Assembly: GCA_016712745.1 (NCBI GenBank)
Contig: JADJQN010000006.1
Span: 124,001-188,000, forward strand
DNA: 64,000 bases
Direction of reading: 5' to 3'
DNA from: Sandaracinaceae bacterium
GTDB taxonomy: Bacteria; Myxococcota_A; Polyangia; Polyangiales; JADJQN01
Each line of letters begins with the position of its first letter. Within the stretch, counting starts at the first letter, position 1. Positions 1-8,138 of this stretch are shown in pieces. The notes under the pieces are model-generated. The model was not told the origin of the DNA. It saw only the letters and a list, made by a program, of their open reading frames with translations, and ran no database searches. The translations under genes were made by a program, and so were the position numbers.

Positions 1-1690
1 CTAAGCCAAAACTGTGGCCGAGCTCGTGCGCAATCGTCTCGCCTATCAAGGCCGAGAAGGCGTGTACCGCCGCGCGGACTTGCTCGACGCGCGCTGCGTT
101 GCCGATGCCGCGCAACTCTTCGACCGTAGCCGCTCGTTCACGCACCGGGTCGAAAACCGAATCAAACAGCGGATCAGAATCCGGGGCAGCGCCGACCATG
201 ATGGGCGGCAGATTCGGGTGCGCCGAGTAGAAGAGCACGGACTCGACAAAGACACCGCCGTAGCCTGGCGAACCATCCATCTGTTGTTCCGCGTTCACCC
301 CCCCAAGGGCGTCGTAGAGGCGGAGGTTGCCAACGTCTTTGCCGGGTGAGTTGTCGTACCCGAAGAGGCCTCGTCCGCTGGGATCCGGTCCGCCAATATC
401 CACGATCGAATAGCCTGTGCGCGGGAAGTCTTCGGGCGCCTCGAGTCGTACGTCGACAGCGTAATCCGCGAAGATGGCCGAGACGCGTTCCACCAAACCA
501 GATGCGATCTGCGATGAAGCCTGCGCCAACCCGAAACGCAACAAGCTATCGAAGTAGCCGGGCAAGAACTGAAGCAGCACGACCTGAGTCACAGGTCCGA
601 GCGTAAGCGATAGCGGCGCTGCGTAACCTTCGACTTCGACCGTGCCCTTTACGGTAACGGGCACGATAGTTCCTTCGAAGGTGCCTCGCGCTGCGCCGAA
701 TAGACTCGAGATAAGCGTCGTCTCCTCGGGAACGGCGTCGAGCGGAAAGCGGACCTCTGACCCCGACACAAACTCGGGAACTAGCTCGGTACTGCTCAGC
801 GTTCGCTCTGTGCCGCGCTCATCGGTGAACGTGCCACTCAGTCGAAGCGTCGTGACTTCGTCGCTGCTTTCAGCACCGCCAACGAACCCTGCGCCGAGCA
901 CGCGCACGTACGCGCCGAGCGAAGTAGTCGGCGAGCCGAAAGAAAAGACCTCGGGGTCGACGAACGTAAGCGTCACATGGCGCGGGTCGGACGATGTTAT
1001 CTGCCCTTCGAGCAGTCGCGATTGCAGTGAGACCGTTCCGTCAAACACTCCGGCCTCAATGCCTCCAAGCGCCGTCGAGAGCACCACGAAGCCGCGGTCG
1101 CGGGAAACCAAATCGGCAATCGCGACGGGCAGACGCGTGTTCACGCTCGAGACCGCCGCGTCACGCGCCCGCGTGTAGGTGCCCGAGAAGCCAATTGTGA
1201 CCGAACCCTCGCCCGCGCCTAAGAAGCCATTTCCGCGCAAGAGGAATGCATCGTTGCGATGCACGGTGCTATCGCCTAGGGGCAGGAGAGAGATTGCGAG
1301 CGATGTCTCGATTTCGATCGTGAGCGAGATCGACTCGCTGTGCCGATCTCCTTCGAAGAGGGTCGCCTCGACGTTGCGAACGCCGACGCCAAACGCAGCA
1401 ACGCCCGAGCTGTCGAGCGAGAAGAGGAGCTCTTCATCGATTGCGCCCCCGTTGCGCCAAAGCGTGACTTCACTTCCTTCGCTCTCATCGCGCATCACCA
1501 GACGCACGTCGTCGCTGATGCCAACAAGCGTACCGTGCGCGCGCACCAGGCTTCCGGGCAGAATCGGAATGGGCGCTTCAATCGACGACAAGGACGGCAT
1601 CGCAAGCCCGCCCTCGGATGGCAAAGGTCCGCCGCCCGCACACCCTAGCGCTGCGCAAATCACGAAGCACAACGACAGGCAACCTCTCAT
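1..1690 (-). CDS. Metzincin-like zinc-protease lipoprotein (3' end outside window)
   Basis: An open frame runs from ATG at 1690 to the left edge without a stop, so the C-terminus is missing. The N-terminus (MRGCLSLCFVICAALGC) is a lipoprotein signal with an ALGC lipobox. About 500 residues of beta-rich sequence with IPT/TIG-like character follow (repeated GxGF..G and 'LRLSGTF' segments). The last visible residues are ETIAHELGHSFGLA, which matches the HExxHxxG part of a metzincin zinc site. The third His would lie just beyond the window. The ATG overlaps the upstream lipoprotein's stop (ATGA), which implies translational coupling. Likely a secreted, membrane-anchored metallopeptidase. The protease call rests on the HELGH motif and the gene could be a non-catalytic relative. 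Confidence 0.75.
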   Translation of the reverse strand, partial: MRGCLSLCFVICAALGCAGGGPLPSEGGLAMPSLSSIEAPIPILPGSLVRAHGTLVGISDDVRLVMRDESEGSEVTLWRNGGAIDEELLFSLDSSGVAAFGVGVRNVEATLFEGDRHSESISLTIEIETSLAISLLPLGDSTVHRNDAFLLRGNGFLGAGEGSVTIGFSGTYTRARDAAVSSVNTRLPVAIADLVSRDRGFVVLSTALGGIEAGVFDGTVSLQSRLLEGQITSSDPRHVTLTFVDPEVFSFGSPTTSLGAYVRVLGAGFVGGAESSDEVTTLRLSGTFTDERGTERTLSSTELVPEFVSGSEVRFPLDAVPEETTLISSLFGAARGTFEGTIVPVTVKGTVEVEGYAAPLSLTLGPVTQVVLLQFLPGYFDSLLRFGLAQASSQIASGLVERVSAIFADYAVDVRLEAPEDFPRTGYSIVDIGGPDPSGRGLFGYDNSPGKDVGNLRLYDALGGVNAEQQMDGSPGYGGVFVESVLFYSAHPNLPPIMVGAAPDSDPLFDSVFDPVRERAATVEELRGIGNAARVEQVRAAVHAFSALIGETIAHELGHSFGL

Positions 1691-3660
1691 GGCGCGCTCA
1701 ACACCACGCTGCCCGTGTAGTCGTTCGCCGCGTCCATGAAACCGAAAACGCGCAGCGAATAGGTCCCTGCCGCGACCGTCTCAACGATCTGTTCGATATC
1801 GCCGGTGCTATCCGAGGAGCCAACAACTGCGCCGGAGGAGTCGTAGAGTTCGAGATCAAGGTCCCCCACTGCGCCGTCGAAGTTGAGGGTCGCCGTGACG
1901 CGCCGCGAGGACGTCGTTGTGAAAGAAATGTAGTCGTCGTCCGTCGGGCAGATTGTGCCCATGAACGTCGTTCCGGAGAGAACGCGCGCACTCGTCCGCC
2001 CATCGTCCTCTTCAAACTCGTCGTCGGCGCAGCAGGCATTTGGCTCGATGGTTGCGCTCACATGATAGCTGTTGGCGTCACCGTCATAGCCAAGCACGCG
2101 TGCGTATACAAAGCCGGCCATCCCAGCACACACATTGGCCGTTTCGACATTGGTCGTTGTCTCGCTCGTCGCAAGCGCTGCGCCCGTCGAGCTCAAGAGC
2201 TGCAAGTCGATGTCGCCGTCGCTGTGCTCAAAACCGTCCACGGTCACTGTCACACGCGAACGTGCAGCCGCAATAACTTTGAAAAAGTCGTCATCGTCGC
2301 TGCAGATTACCCCGTTGGTGATCGGCGCCGAGAGAGTCGTGGCATGCGCGATGTCGTCGTTTTCCTCGCGGCTGTCATCCGTGCAAGTCGGAGCAACCGT
2401 GCAGGCAGCGTCGGCGTCTCCGCACGCGAACGACAGGCTTCCCTCCACCGTTGTCACGAAGAGACAACTGCCTCGAGCGCAGGAAGCGCCGGACGACGCG
2501 CACGTGTCGAGGCAAGTTCCGCCGCCCGCGACAGTCGCGCAAAAACCCGAGACGCATTCGCTTGACGACGAACAAGGCTCACATGTGCCAGCGTCGGGCG
2601 ATGCTGTAGCGCCAACGGCGACGAAAGTGAGCACGGGTGTATCGCTCCGATGATCGCAATCTGTGCCGGCCGTATCGTCGTTGTCGGTCGCGGTTGCGAC
2701 GATGTAGATCGTTACCTCTTCGCCAATCGCGAGGTCCATCGCGGGAATACGCGCGAGCCAGTTTGCGCCCACGGCTTCGGCCTCGATTTGGTCGTCGAAC
2801 GCCGCGAGATCCGGGTCGCTCAAATCGGCGGGCGCGGTCGTCGTGTAGTAAAGAAGTGGCGCGTCGCGGAGCCCCAGCTCGTCTTGAGCAGAAATTGAGA
2901 TGCTGATCGCGCCTGACGCGCTGACACGCGCGCCGTCTGCGGGTGAGGTGATAGCGACAGTGGGCGCCTCCCCTGGGCAAGACGGCTTAGGCGTGCCGCG
3001 CAATACCGCAATGTAGTCGTGAGGCGTGGGCGCGTGATCGCCGTCGTCCGCTTCGAGACGTATCGTCCAGCGCTCTTGCGCGCTAACCTGCTCGGGCGTC
3101 GGACACCAATGAAACTCTGCGCTCTTCGCGCCGGTCTGAGTGATCTGCGCGCTTAGGTCCGGTAACGCGCCACGCGCGCGGATGTCGACTGCGGTTGAAT
3201 CCTCGTCGCGCACCTCGATGTCGAAGTCGACGCACGAAGTCGTCTCGAGATCAAACGACCCTCCTGCGCCCGGAAGCAAGAATACCGGTGCTTGGTCGCG
3301 CGACGGCACAACGCGAATCACCGTCGACTGCTCCGAAGTGCCCGCCGACGAAGTGAGAACAAATGTGACTTGGTGCTCGCCAACCTGGCTCGCTATCGGA
3401 GACCAGCGAAACTGCGCGCCACTCGCGGTTCCGGTGATGGACGCCGTGCTTCCCAAATCGTCTCCCTCGTCCGTGCGGAACGAAAAGCTGAGTGAGAGGT
3501 TCTCGGGGTTCTGGATACTGAGCGCGAGTCGCAGCGTTTCGTTGACCGCGACCGTAGCGGGAGCCACGGGATCAAACGTCGGCATCGAACCGCTCGCGCA
3601 GGCCGACGATGCGACCGCCACGAGTACAACCAAGAGACGAGCCGCTAAGCCAAAGCGCAT
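1687..3660 (-). CDS. Lipoprotein with Ig-like and two C-terminal PPC-type domains
   Basis: 657 residues. The signal peptide ends in SSAC (lipobox near residues 17-20). The N-terminal ~230 residues hold two cadherin/Ig-like modules of the kind that read 'P.F.P....V.E...L.L'. A third Ig-like module precedes a Cys-rich linker around residues 360-425. Two related PPC-like (pre-peptidase C-terminal) domains follow, each opening with an acidic DDxxEENDD or DDEFEEDDG segment and carrying a 'D.D.F.....GD.DL.L..S.G' core. The PPC family is known from secreted proteins and often accompanies proteases, which fits the protease-like gene coupled downstream through ATGA. Probably a surface lipoprotein in that operon. 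I cannot assign a specific ligand or activity. Confidence 0.8.
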   Translation of the reverse strand: MRFGLAARLLVVLVAVASSACASGSMPTFDPVAPATVAVNETLRLALSIQNPENLSLSFSFRTDEGDDLGSTASITGTASGAQFRWSPIASQVGEHQVTFVLTSSAGTSEQSTVIRVVPSRDQAPVFLLPGAGGSFDLETTSCVDFDIEVRDEDSTAVDIRARGALPDLSAQITQTGAKSAEFHWCPTPEQVSAQERWTIRLEADDGDHAPTPHDYIAVLRGTPKPSCPGEAPTVAITSPADGARVSASGAISISISAQDELGLRDAPLLYYTTTAPADLSDPDLAAFDDQIEAEAVGANWLARIPAMDLAIGEEVTIYIVATATDNDDTAGTDCDHRSDTPVLTFVAVGATASPDAGTCEPCSSSSECVSGFCATVAGGGTCLDTCASSGASCARGSCLFVTTVEGSLSFACGDADAACTVAPTCTDDSREENDDIAHATTLSAPITNGVICSDDDDFFKVIAAARSRVTVTVDGFEHSDGDIDLQLLSSTGAALATSETTTNVETANVCAGMAGFVYARVLGYDGDANSYHVSATIEPNACCADDEFEEDDGRTSARVLSGTTFMGTICPTDDDYISFTTTSSRRVTATLNFDGAVGDLDLELYDSSGAVVGSSDSTGDIEQIVETVAAGTYSLRVFGFMDAANDYTGSVVLSAP

Positions 3661-3693
3661 GCCGCCCAGTGTAGCAAATGCCGCCCGAACGAC

Positions 3694-4305
3694 TCAGAAG
3701 ATGTTTTCTGGGATAAAAAGTGTGTCCCCAGCGCCGAGCGCGAAGTCCTCGGCGTCCCCTTCCATGATGTCGGCGAGACGCACGCGATAGGTGTGCGTTC
3801 GCCCGGCGATGGAGCGTGTAATCACCGTTTGGTTACGATTTGCAAGCGAGGTAAAGCCGCCTGCCAGGCTCACCGCCTGCACGGCGGTAAGGCCATTGGC
3901 CATCGGGAACGTCCCGGCGCGCGCAACAGCGCCTAGGACGGTAATGCGCTTCGAGTTGTATTCCCTCACGAGCACCGAGACGTGGGGGTCGTGCATGATG
4001 CCATCGTCGTGCAAGCGCGCTGAGATCATGTCGGCGATTTGCGTTGGCTCAAGCCCCGCGACCTGAACGCGGTGCACCAGGGGAAAATCAATCGAGCCGT
4101 CCTGCGCCACACGATATGTGCCGGTGAGCTCAGCTTCATCAAAGACTCGCACATCGAAGATGTCCCCTACCCCGAGCGACGTATCGTTACCCGCACTCTC
4201 GGGAATCTCAGTAGTCGTATGCGTGACGTGGCCGCATCCAACACCTGTAGCCACAATCATCCCGGCTATGGCCCACACGAGAGCAAACGAAGTCCGCATG
4301 CCCAT
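3694..4305 (-). CDS. Polysaccharide biosynthesis/export lipoprotein (Wza/GumB family)
   Basis: 203 residues with a lipoprotein-type N-terminus (VGCG near residue 24). The Poly_export domain follows from about residue 45 (LGVGDIFDVRVFDE, then DGSIDFPLVHRVQVAG). A single SLBB-type segment sits at the C-terminus (ITVLGAVARAGTFPM, then GAGDTLFIPE). Members of this family form the periplasmic/outer-membrane channel for exported polysaccharides. The protein is short, about half of E. coli Wza, as is common for GumB-like members. Start 4305 is supported by GGAG six bases upstream. It lies 25 bases after xerD, and no other capsule or exopolysaccharide gene is in the window, so its partners must be elsewhere. 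Confidence 0.88.
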   Translation of the reverse strand: MGMRTSFALVWAIAGMIVATGVGCGHVTHTTTEIPESAGNDTSLGVGDIFDVRVFDEAELTGTYRVAQDGSIDFPLVHRVQVAGLEPTQIADMISARLHDDGIMHDPHVSVLVREYNSKRITVLGAVARAGTFPMANGLTAVQAVSLAGGFTSLANRNQTVITRSIAGRTHTYRVRLADIMEGDAEDFALGAGDTLFIPENIF

Positions 4306-4330
4306 CGGTTGCTCCGCGTACGGCTCTCAT

Positions 4331-5224
4331 TCAGCCGCGCGGGTGGTAGCGCTCGTGCATGCTCTGCAAATGGTCGCCCAGCACGTGAGTGTAGACCTGG
4401 GTAGTGGCTATGTCGGAATGACCGAGCATAGTTTGGACGGCGCGTAGGTCGGCACCATTGCGTAGCAAGTGGGTCGCGAAAGAGTGGCGTAATTTGTGCG
4501 GGGATAGGGCTTTGGTAATACCGGCCTGGACGGCGTAGCGGCGAATGAGTTTCCAAAACGCTTGTCGCGTCATCGCTGTTCCGCGCTCGGTCACGAATAC
4601 GGTGCGAGCGCTGGCCTTGGCAAAACGCCCGCGAATCGTATCCACGTACGCAGCGATGTGCTCACGCGCGACCGTGCCCAGCGGGATGAGCCGGCGCTTC
4701 TGACCTTTGCCAAACGCTTGCAGAAAGCCGCCTTCAAGCTGCACATCGCCCAGCGTAAGACCGACGAGCTCTGAGACACGCAATCCGCACGCGTACATCG
4801 TATGAAGCATGGCAGCGTCGCGAACGCCGCGGGGCGTATTGAGATCGGGCGCCTTGAGCAAACGTAGAACTTCCTCGCCTGTGAGAACAGCCGGCAAGCG
4901 TCGCGCGAGCTTAGGCGACTCGATAAGCTCAGCAGGATTGCGCTTCAGGTATTTTTCCTCGACGCAGTATTTGAAGAAGCCGCGCATCGCGGACAGGTAG
5001 CGTTTTTGCGAACGCGCACTCAACTCGTTACGCGAGAGCGAGAGCAGGAAGCTCGCGATATTTCCCGAGTCGATATCGGACAGCTCCACCTTTTCATCGG
5101 CGAGGTGTTGCGACAGCTTTCCAAGGTCGATCGAGTACGCGGAAACAGTCGCCGCGCCCAAGCCCCGCTCAACCTTGAGGTGAGTGAGGTAGCCATCGAC
5201 GATGAGGTCAAATTCGCCCGGCAC
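4331..5224 (-). CDS. xerD: Site-specific tyrosine recombinase XerD
   Basis: 297 residues, essentially the length of E. coli XerD, starting at GTG. The N-terminal SAM-like core-binding domain spans roughly residues 5-90 and the catalytic domain follows. All six catalytic positions are visible: R149 (ACGLRVSEL), K173 (FGKGQKRR), H243 and R246 (SPHKLRHSFATHLL), H269 (LGHS) and the nucleophile Y278 (TTQVYTHV). XerD acts with XerC at dif to resolve chromosome dimers during division. It sits inside a same-strand run of cell-envelope genes with gaps of 25-31 bases. There are no phage or integron features nearby, so a housekeeping role is more likely than a mobile-element integrase. XerC versus XerD cannot be settled from sequence reading alone. 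Confidence 0.9.
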   Translation of the reverse strand: MPGEFDLIVDGYLTHLKVERGLGAATVSAYSIDLGKLSQHLADEKVELSDIDSGNIASFLLSLSRNELSARSQKRYLSAMRGFFKYCVEEKYLKRNPAELIESPKLARRLPAVLTGEEVLRLLKAPDLNTPRGVRDAAMLHTMYACGLRVSELVGLTLGDVQLEGGFLQAFGKGQKRRLIPLGTVAREHIAAYVDTIRGRFAKASARTVFVTERGTAMTRQAFWKLIRRYAVQAGITKALSPHKLRHSFATHLLRNGADLRAVQTMLGHSDIATTQVYTHVLGDHLQSMHERYHPRG

Positions 5225-5255
5225 GCTGGCCGTTGTAACACGCCGCGGCGCCTGG

Positions 5256-7517
5256 TCAGAAATACTGGTCGAACGCGATATAGAACGTCATCGGTGTTCG
5301 CTGCCGCACGACAACATTGTTGAAGACCACGTCGTTCGTTTGGCGGGTAAGCGCGGTTGCGATGTCGATCGATAGAACGCCCGGCTGCACGCCACCATAC
5401 TGGAAGTGAACGCGCACGCCCCCACCTGCATCCGCCGCGAGTTTTGTATCGCCCGTCGCAAGCTCCCCGAAAATCGCGCCGACGCCGCCGAATGCGGCAA
5501 GCTGGACCTCCCGCACCCAAGCGATGTGGAAGAAGTTCCAATCCAGATCACGAATGGCCGTCCATCTGTGCTCGGCCACCGCGTAGACGCGGCCCCGACC
5601 CACAAGCTCGCCCGACTCAAAGCCTCGTAGAAGGTAGCGACCACCCATTCCCTGAAACTGGCCTGGCAACGCCTCGCCTAGCGTGAAGCTCGCGCCCGCG
5701 AAAAGATGAAGCGCGTTGAGCAACCCGATCGGTATGGTCAGCGAGCCGCGCACATTGGCCGACGCGCTGAACTGCAGGCCCGACGTGTCACCGCGTTGCA
5801 CTCCGCCGAAGCGGAGCGAGGTACGCAACGAATAGCCTTCGCGCGGATCGGTCGCGTACACACGCGTGTCGATGTTGCCGAGCAGGTAGACTGAAGCCTG
5901 CCAGCCAGAGAGGCTTCCTTCGACGTAGCCTGCGCGCAGACGTGTAAGGTCGGCGGCGACGGAGATAGCGCCAATGCGATTGTTATTGTCGCGCTTGCGC
6001 CCTACTCCCCAGATATAGCGAGCCATGCCGCCCGTACCGACAGCGTCCGAGAGTATTTGGAAGACGAACGAGCGCTCGAGGTCGTAACGGCGATGCATGA
6101 CGACATCGATAAGACCGTCAAGGCGACTTTCGCTCGCGGCGTAGCTAAGGTTGAAGCTCGAAAAAAGTGGTGGCCGCCAGGGATGCAGGGTGGCGTTGTC
6201 GGCGCGCGGATGACCATCGGTGAGATCACCGCTTTCGGGCAATCGCAGGTTCGGATCGACGATGACGTCGTGCAATGGCGAATCGGAGTGAAGGTCCACC
6301 GCGCCCTGGCTTCCCTCTTCATTCCATGCACCGATCAACAAGTTTCCGTTGTCGTCCTGTACACGGACTTGAACAGGCTCAGGTCGCGTTGAACCATCGC
6401 GCGCGATGACGATGTGATGATCAAAGCCGCCTGCCCCGTCTGGCACGCTTTCCGCGGAAACGAGCCGGTAGTTTACGGGAAGCCCGGGCGCGGCCAGCCA
6501 CGAACTCAAGCGCGGCGCCATTTGAGCGTCGGCGTGCGCCAAGCTGCCGCGGACCCCGCCCGTGCCGTGCAGAAGCTCTTCGGCAAATGCGCGAAAGCTC
6601 TCGGCGCTGAGGACATCACGCGCGCTTTCGAGAATGCGGCGGCCACGTGCGATGGGCGCGTAGGCGCGAAGCGGATCGTCGCGGAACGCGTCGGACTCAT
6701 CGACCGTCGCGAAAAACGCGTCCGCGAATTGGATCTGCGGTGCATACAAAATCTGATCGACTGCGGGATGAAAAGCCGCAAAACCAATCAGCTCGTCGGG
6801 TGTTCGCACGTGTCCGTGCCGCCGCGCGTCGTCGACGTCTATCAGGAGCGCTGAGCGCATGTCGTCCGCCCATACGCGATCGGCGATCGGATCGGATTGG
6901 GCTGAAATCGGTCGAACCAGCGATCGAAACATTCCGCGCATCAACGCGCGCTCGTGAAAGGACAACGCGCTCTCCGCTGGAAACACTTCGAAGAGTTTGT
7001 CAGACGCGATCACGGTCGAGTCCGCCGTAGACGCAAGCTCGACGCGCGACGGAACGAAAGCGACTGTGAGATTGCGCCGCAACGATCCGAGACCTGCGCC
7101 GCCTAGCGTATCGAGAGCGTTGCGATAGGCGTCGGCGATGTATGAGACCTCGTCGACGCGCAGCAAGTCGATAAGTCCTTCGATCGACGGCGCGTGCGGG
7201 CCCGGAGGGGTGTAGAGCGGGTGCGCCGACACCACGCGTAGCGTAAATGCGGCGACTTGCCGCTCAACTACGTAGAGCTCAGGCGCAATCAGCGCCGGGA
7301 CGTACGCGCCAACATGCTCTGCTTCAAGTGCGAGCTCATCACCGAGCAATACGTCCGCGTTATCGGCCGCGAGAACTTCGACGTGATGAGGGACGCGCGC
7401 ATCCCACGCACCACCTGGCCCGAGCACCAACGGATACCACGGAGCTTCCAAAGACAGAATGTTTCCATCGCGGCCCAGACGTCCAAAACGCGCGGGCACG
7501 ACTACCCGCAGTGACAA
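5256..7517 (-). CDS. M1-peptidase-like protein with C-terminal outer-membrane barrel (body of a frameshifted gene)
   Basis: 753 codons read from TTG at 7517. The first ~230 residues look like the middle of an M1 aminopeptidase-type protein (VVVPARFGRLGRDGNIL, then APWYPLVL). No GxMEN motif is present. Where HExxH would be expected there is FHERALMRG, so the second zinc His is lost. The last ~300 residues resemble an Omp85/surface-antigen barrel: the GGRYLLRGFESGELVGRG segment has the family's LRGF turn, and the protein ends in the aromatic residue F (FDQYF). The gene preceding it on this strand encodes the missing N-terminal part in another frame with a 16-base overlap. The two are best read as one gene with a one-base break. 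Confidence 0.72.
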   Translation of the reverse strand: MSLRVVVPARFGRLGRDGNILSLEAPWYPLVLGPGGAWDARVPHHVEVLAADNADVLLGDELALEAEHVGAYVPALIAPELYVVERQVAAFTLRVVSAHPLYTPPGPHAPSIEGLIDLLRVDEVSYIADAYRNALDTLGGAGLGSLRRNLTVAFVPSRVELASTADSTVIASDKLFEVFPAESALSFHERALMRGMFRSLVRPISAQSDPIADRVWADDMRSALLIDVDDARRHGHVRTPDELIGFAAFHPAVDQILYAPQIQFADAFFATVDESDAFRDDPLRAYAPIARGRRILESARDVLSAESFRAFAEELLHGTGGVRGSLAHADAQMAPRLSSWLAAPGLPVNYRLVSAESVPDGAGGFDHHIVIARDGSTRPEPVQVRVQDDNGNLLIGAWNEEGSQGAVDLHSDSPLHDVIVDPNLRLPESGDLTDGHPRADNATLHPWRPPLFSSFNLSYAASESRLDGLIDVVMHRRYDLERSFVFQILSDAVGTGGMARYIWGVGRKRDNNNRIGAISVAADLTRLRAGYVEGSLSGWQASVYLLGNIDTRVYATDPREGYSLRTSLRFGGVQRGDTSGLQFSASANVRGSLTIPIGLLNALHLFAGASFTLGEALPGQFQGMGGRYLLRGFESGELVGRGRVYAVAEHRWTAIRDLDWNFFHIAWVREVQLAAFGGVGAIFGELATGDTKLAADAGGGVRVHFQYGGVQPGVLSIDIATALTRQTNDVVFNNVVVRQRTPMTFYIAFDQYF

Positions 7518-7984
7518 TGAAATGCGATTTCGCGGGAAGCACCGCTCGGGATGTTGACGATGAGCTCGGATCCGCCGGCGTCGCGGTTCGAGTTAAAATC
7601 TACGCGCGCAGCGACGCTCACGCCATCGATTGTCGTCCCGTCGACGGTCGCAGAGCCCAAATCGACTTCGCCAGGATAGACCCAGCGCGCTGACATTTCG
7701 GTCATGCCACTGGGCTCGACTGCGAGGCGGTCGGCGTATAACCAAAGATGCAACTCGGATTGCGAGTCAGACACAGCCACGCGAATATCGACGTCAGCGT
7801 CGACAGTTCCCGCAGACGGGTCGATCCTCGCACGCACCTCGTAGTGAATGGGCTCTTGCCCAAGTGCAACATTTGGCCAAGAAGCCATCAGAACGCACGC
7901 ACATACACACACCAGCGATTGCCGTGATGATCCGTGCGTGTTAACTTTTCTCTCGGTAACGCTCTCTATGTCTCTACTGCGCAT
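7502..7984 (-). CDS. N-terminal part of the M1-like/barrel protein, separated by a frameshift
   Basis: 160 residues. A hydrophobic signal-like segment (about residues 24-42, ending VALGQE) is followed by an M1-type N-terminal beta domain (VRARIDPSAGTVDADVDI, then LHLWLYADRL). The frame ends abruptly after IPSGASREIAFH with CHCG and a stop. In M1 proteins this position continues into a 'VP.RFGR.G' strand, and exactly that sequence starts in the next frame at 7517. One extra T in the CATTG at 7519-7515 would restore a continuous ~900-residue protein. The start region overlaps the divergent small gene by 17 bases, so the true start may be further in. Whether the break is real mutation or sequence error cannot be decided here. 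Confidence 0.68.
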   Translation of the reverse strand: MRSRDIESVTERKVNTHGSSRQSLVCVCACVLMASWPNVALGQEPIHYEVRARIDPSAGTVDADVDIRVAVSDSQSELHLWLYADRLAVEPSGMTEMSARWVYPGEVDLGSATVDGTTIDGVSVAARVDFNSNRDAGGSELIVNIPSGASREIAFHCHCG

Positions 7985-8132
7985 CGACTACGGATTTCTC
8001 ATGGGCATCGCGAGCGCGTGCGTCGTGATGATCGTGCTCTTGCGCCTGGTTGAAGCTCGCGCGCGCAAACTTACGGTCGAGAAGACCCGTCGAATTTTGC
8101 AGCAGTCTGCCGTTCTTAACAAAGAGGAGTAG
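7968..8132 (+). CDS. Small single-pass membrane protein, unknown function
   Basis: 54 residues starting at ATG 7968 (MSLLRIDYGFLMGIASACVV). One transmembrane helix spans about residues 8-27. A basic, helical cytoplasmic tail follows (LVEARARKLTVEKTRRILQQ). The longer in-frame reading from 7848 would run through the antisense of the divergent gene and is not credible. It lies only six bases before the amidotransferase-like gene, so the two are probably co-transcribed. I recognise no family. Confidence 0.5.
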   Translation: MSLLRIDYGFLMGIASACVVMIVLLRLVEARARKLTVEKTRRILQQSAVLNKEE

Positions 8133-8138
8133 GCGCAC

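Noticed and set aside
1618..2565. 315-codon plus-strand frame at the left end
   Set aside because: It is antisense to two coupled lipoprotein genes and has an Arg/Cys-rich composition without a recognisable fold.
4331..5224. Tyrosine recombinase as a sign of a mobile island
   Set aside because: Length and motifs match housekeeping XerD, and no attachment-site repeats, tRNA or phage genes are nearby.
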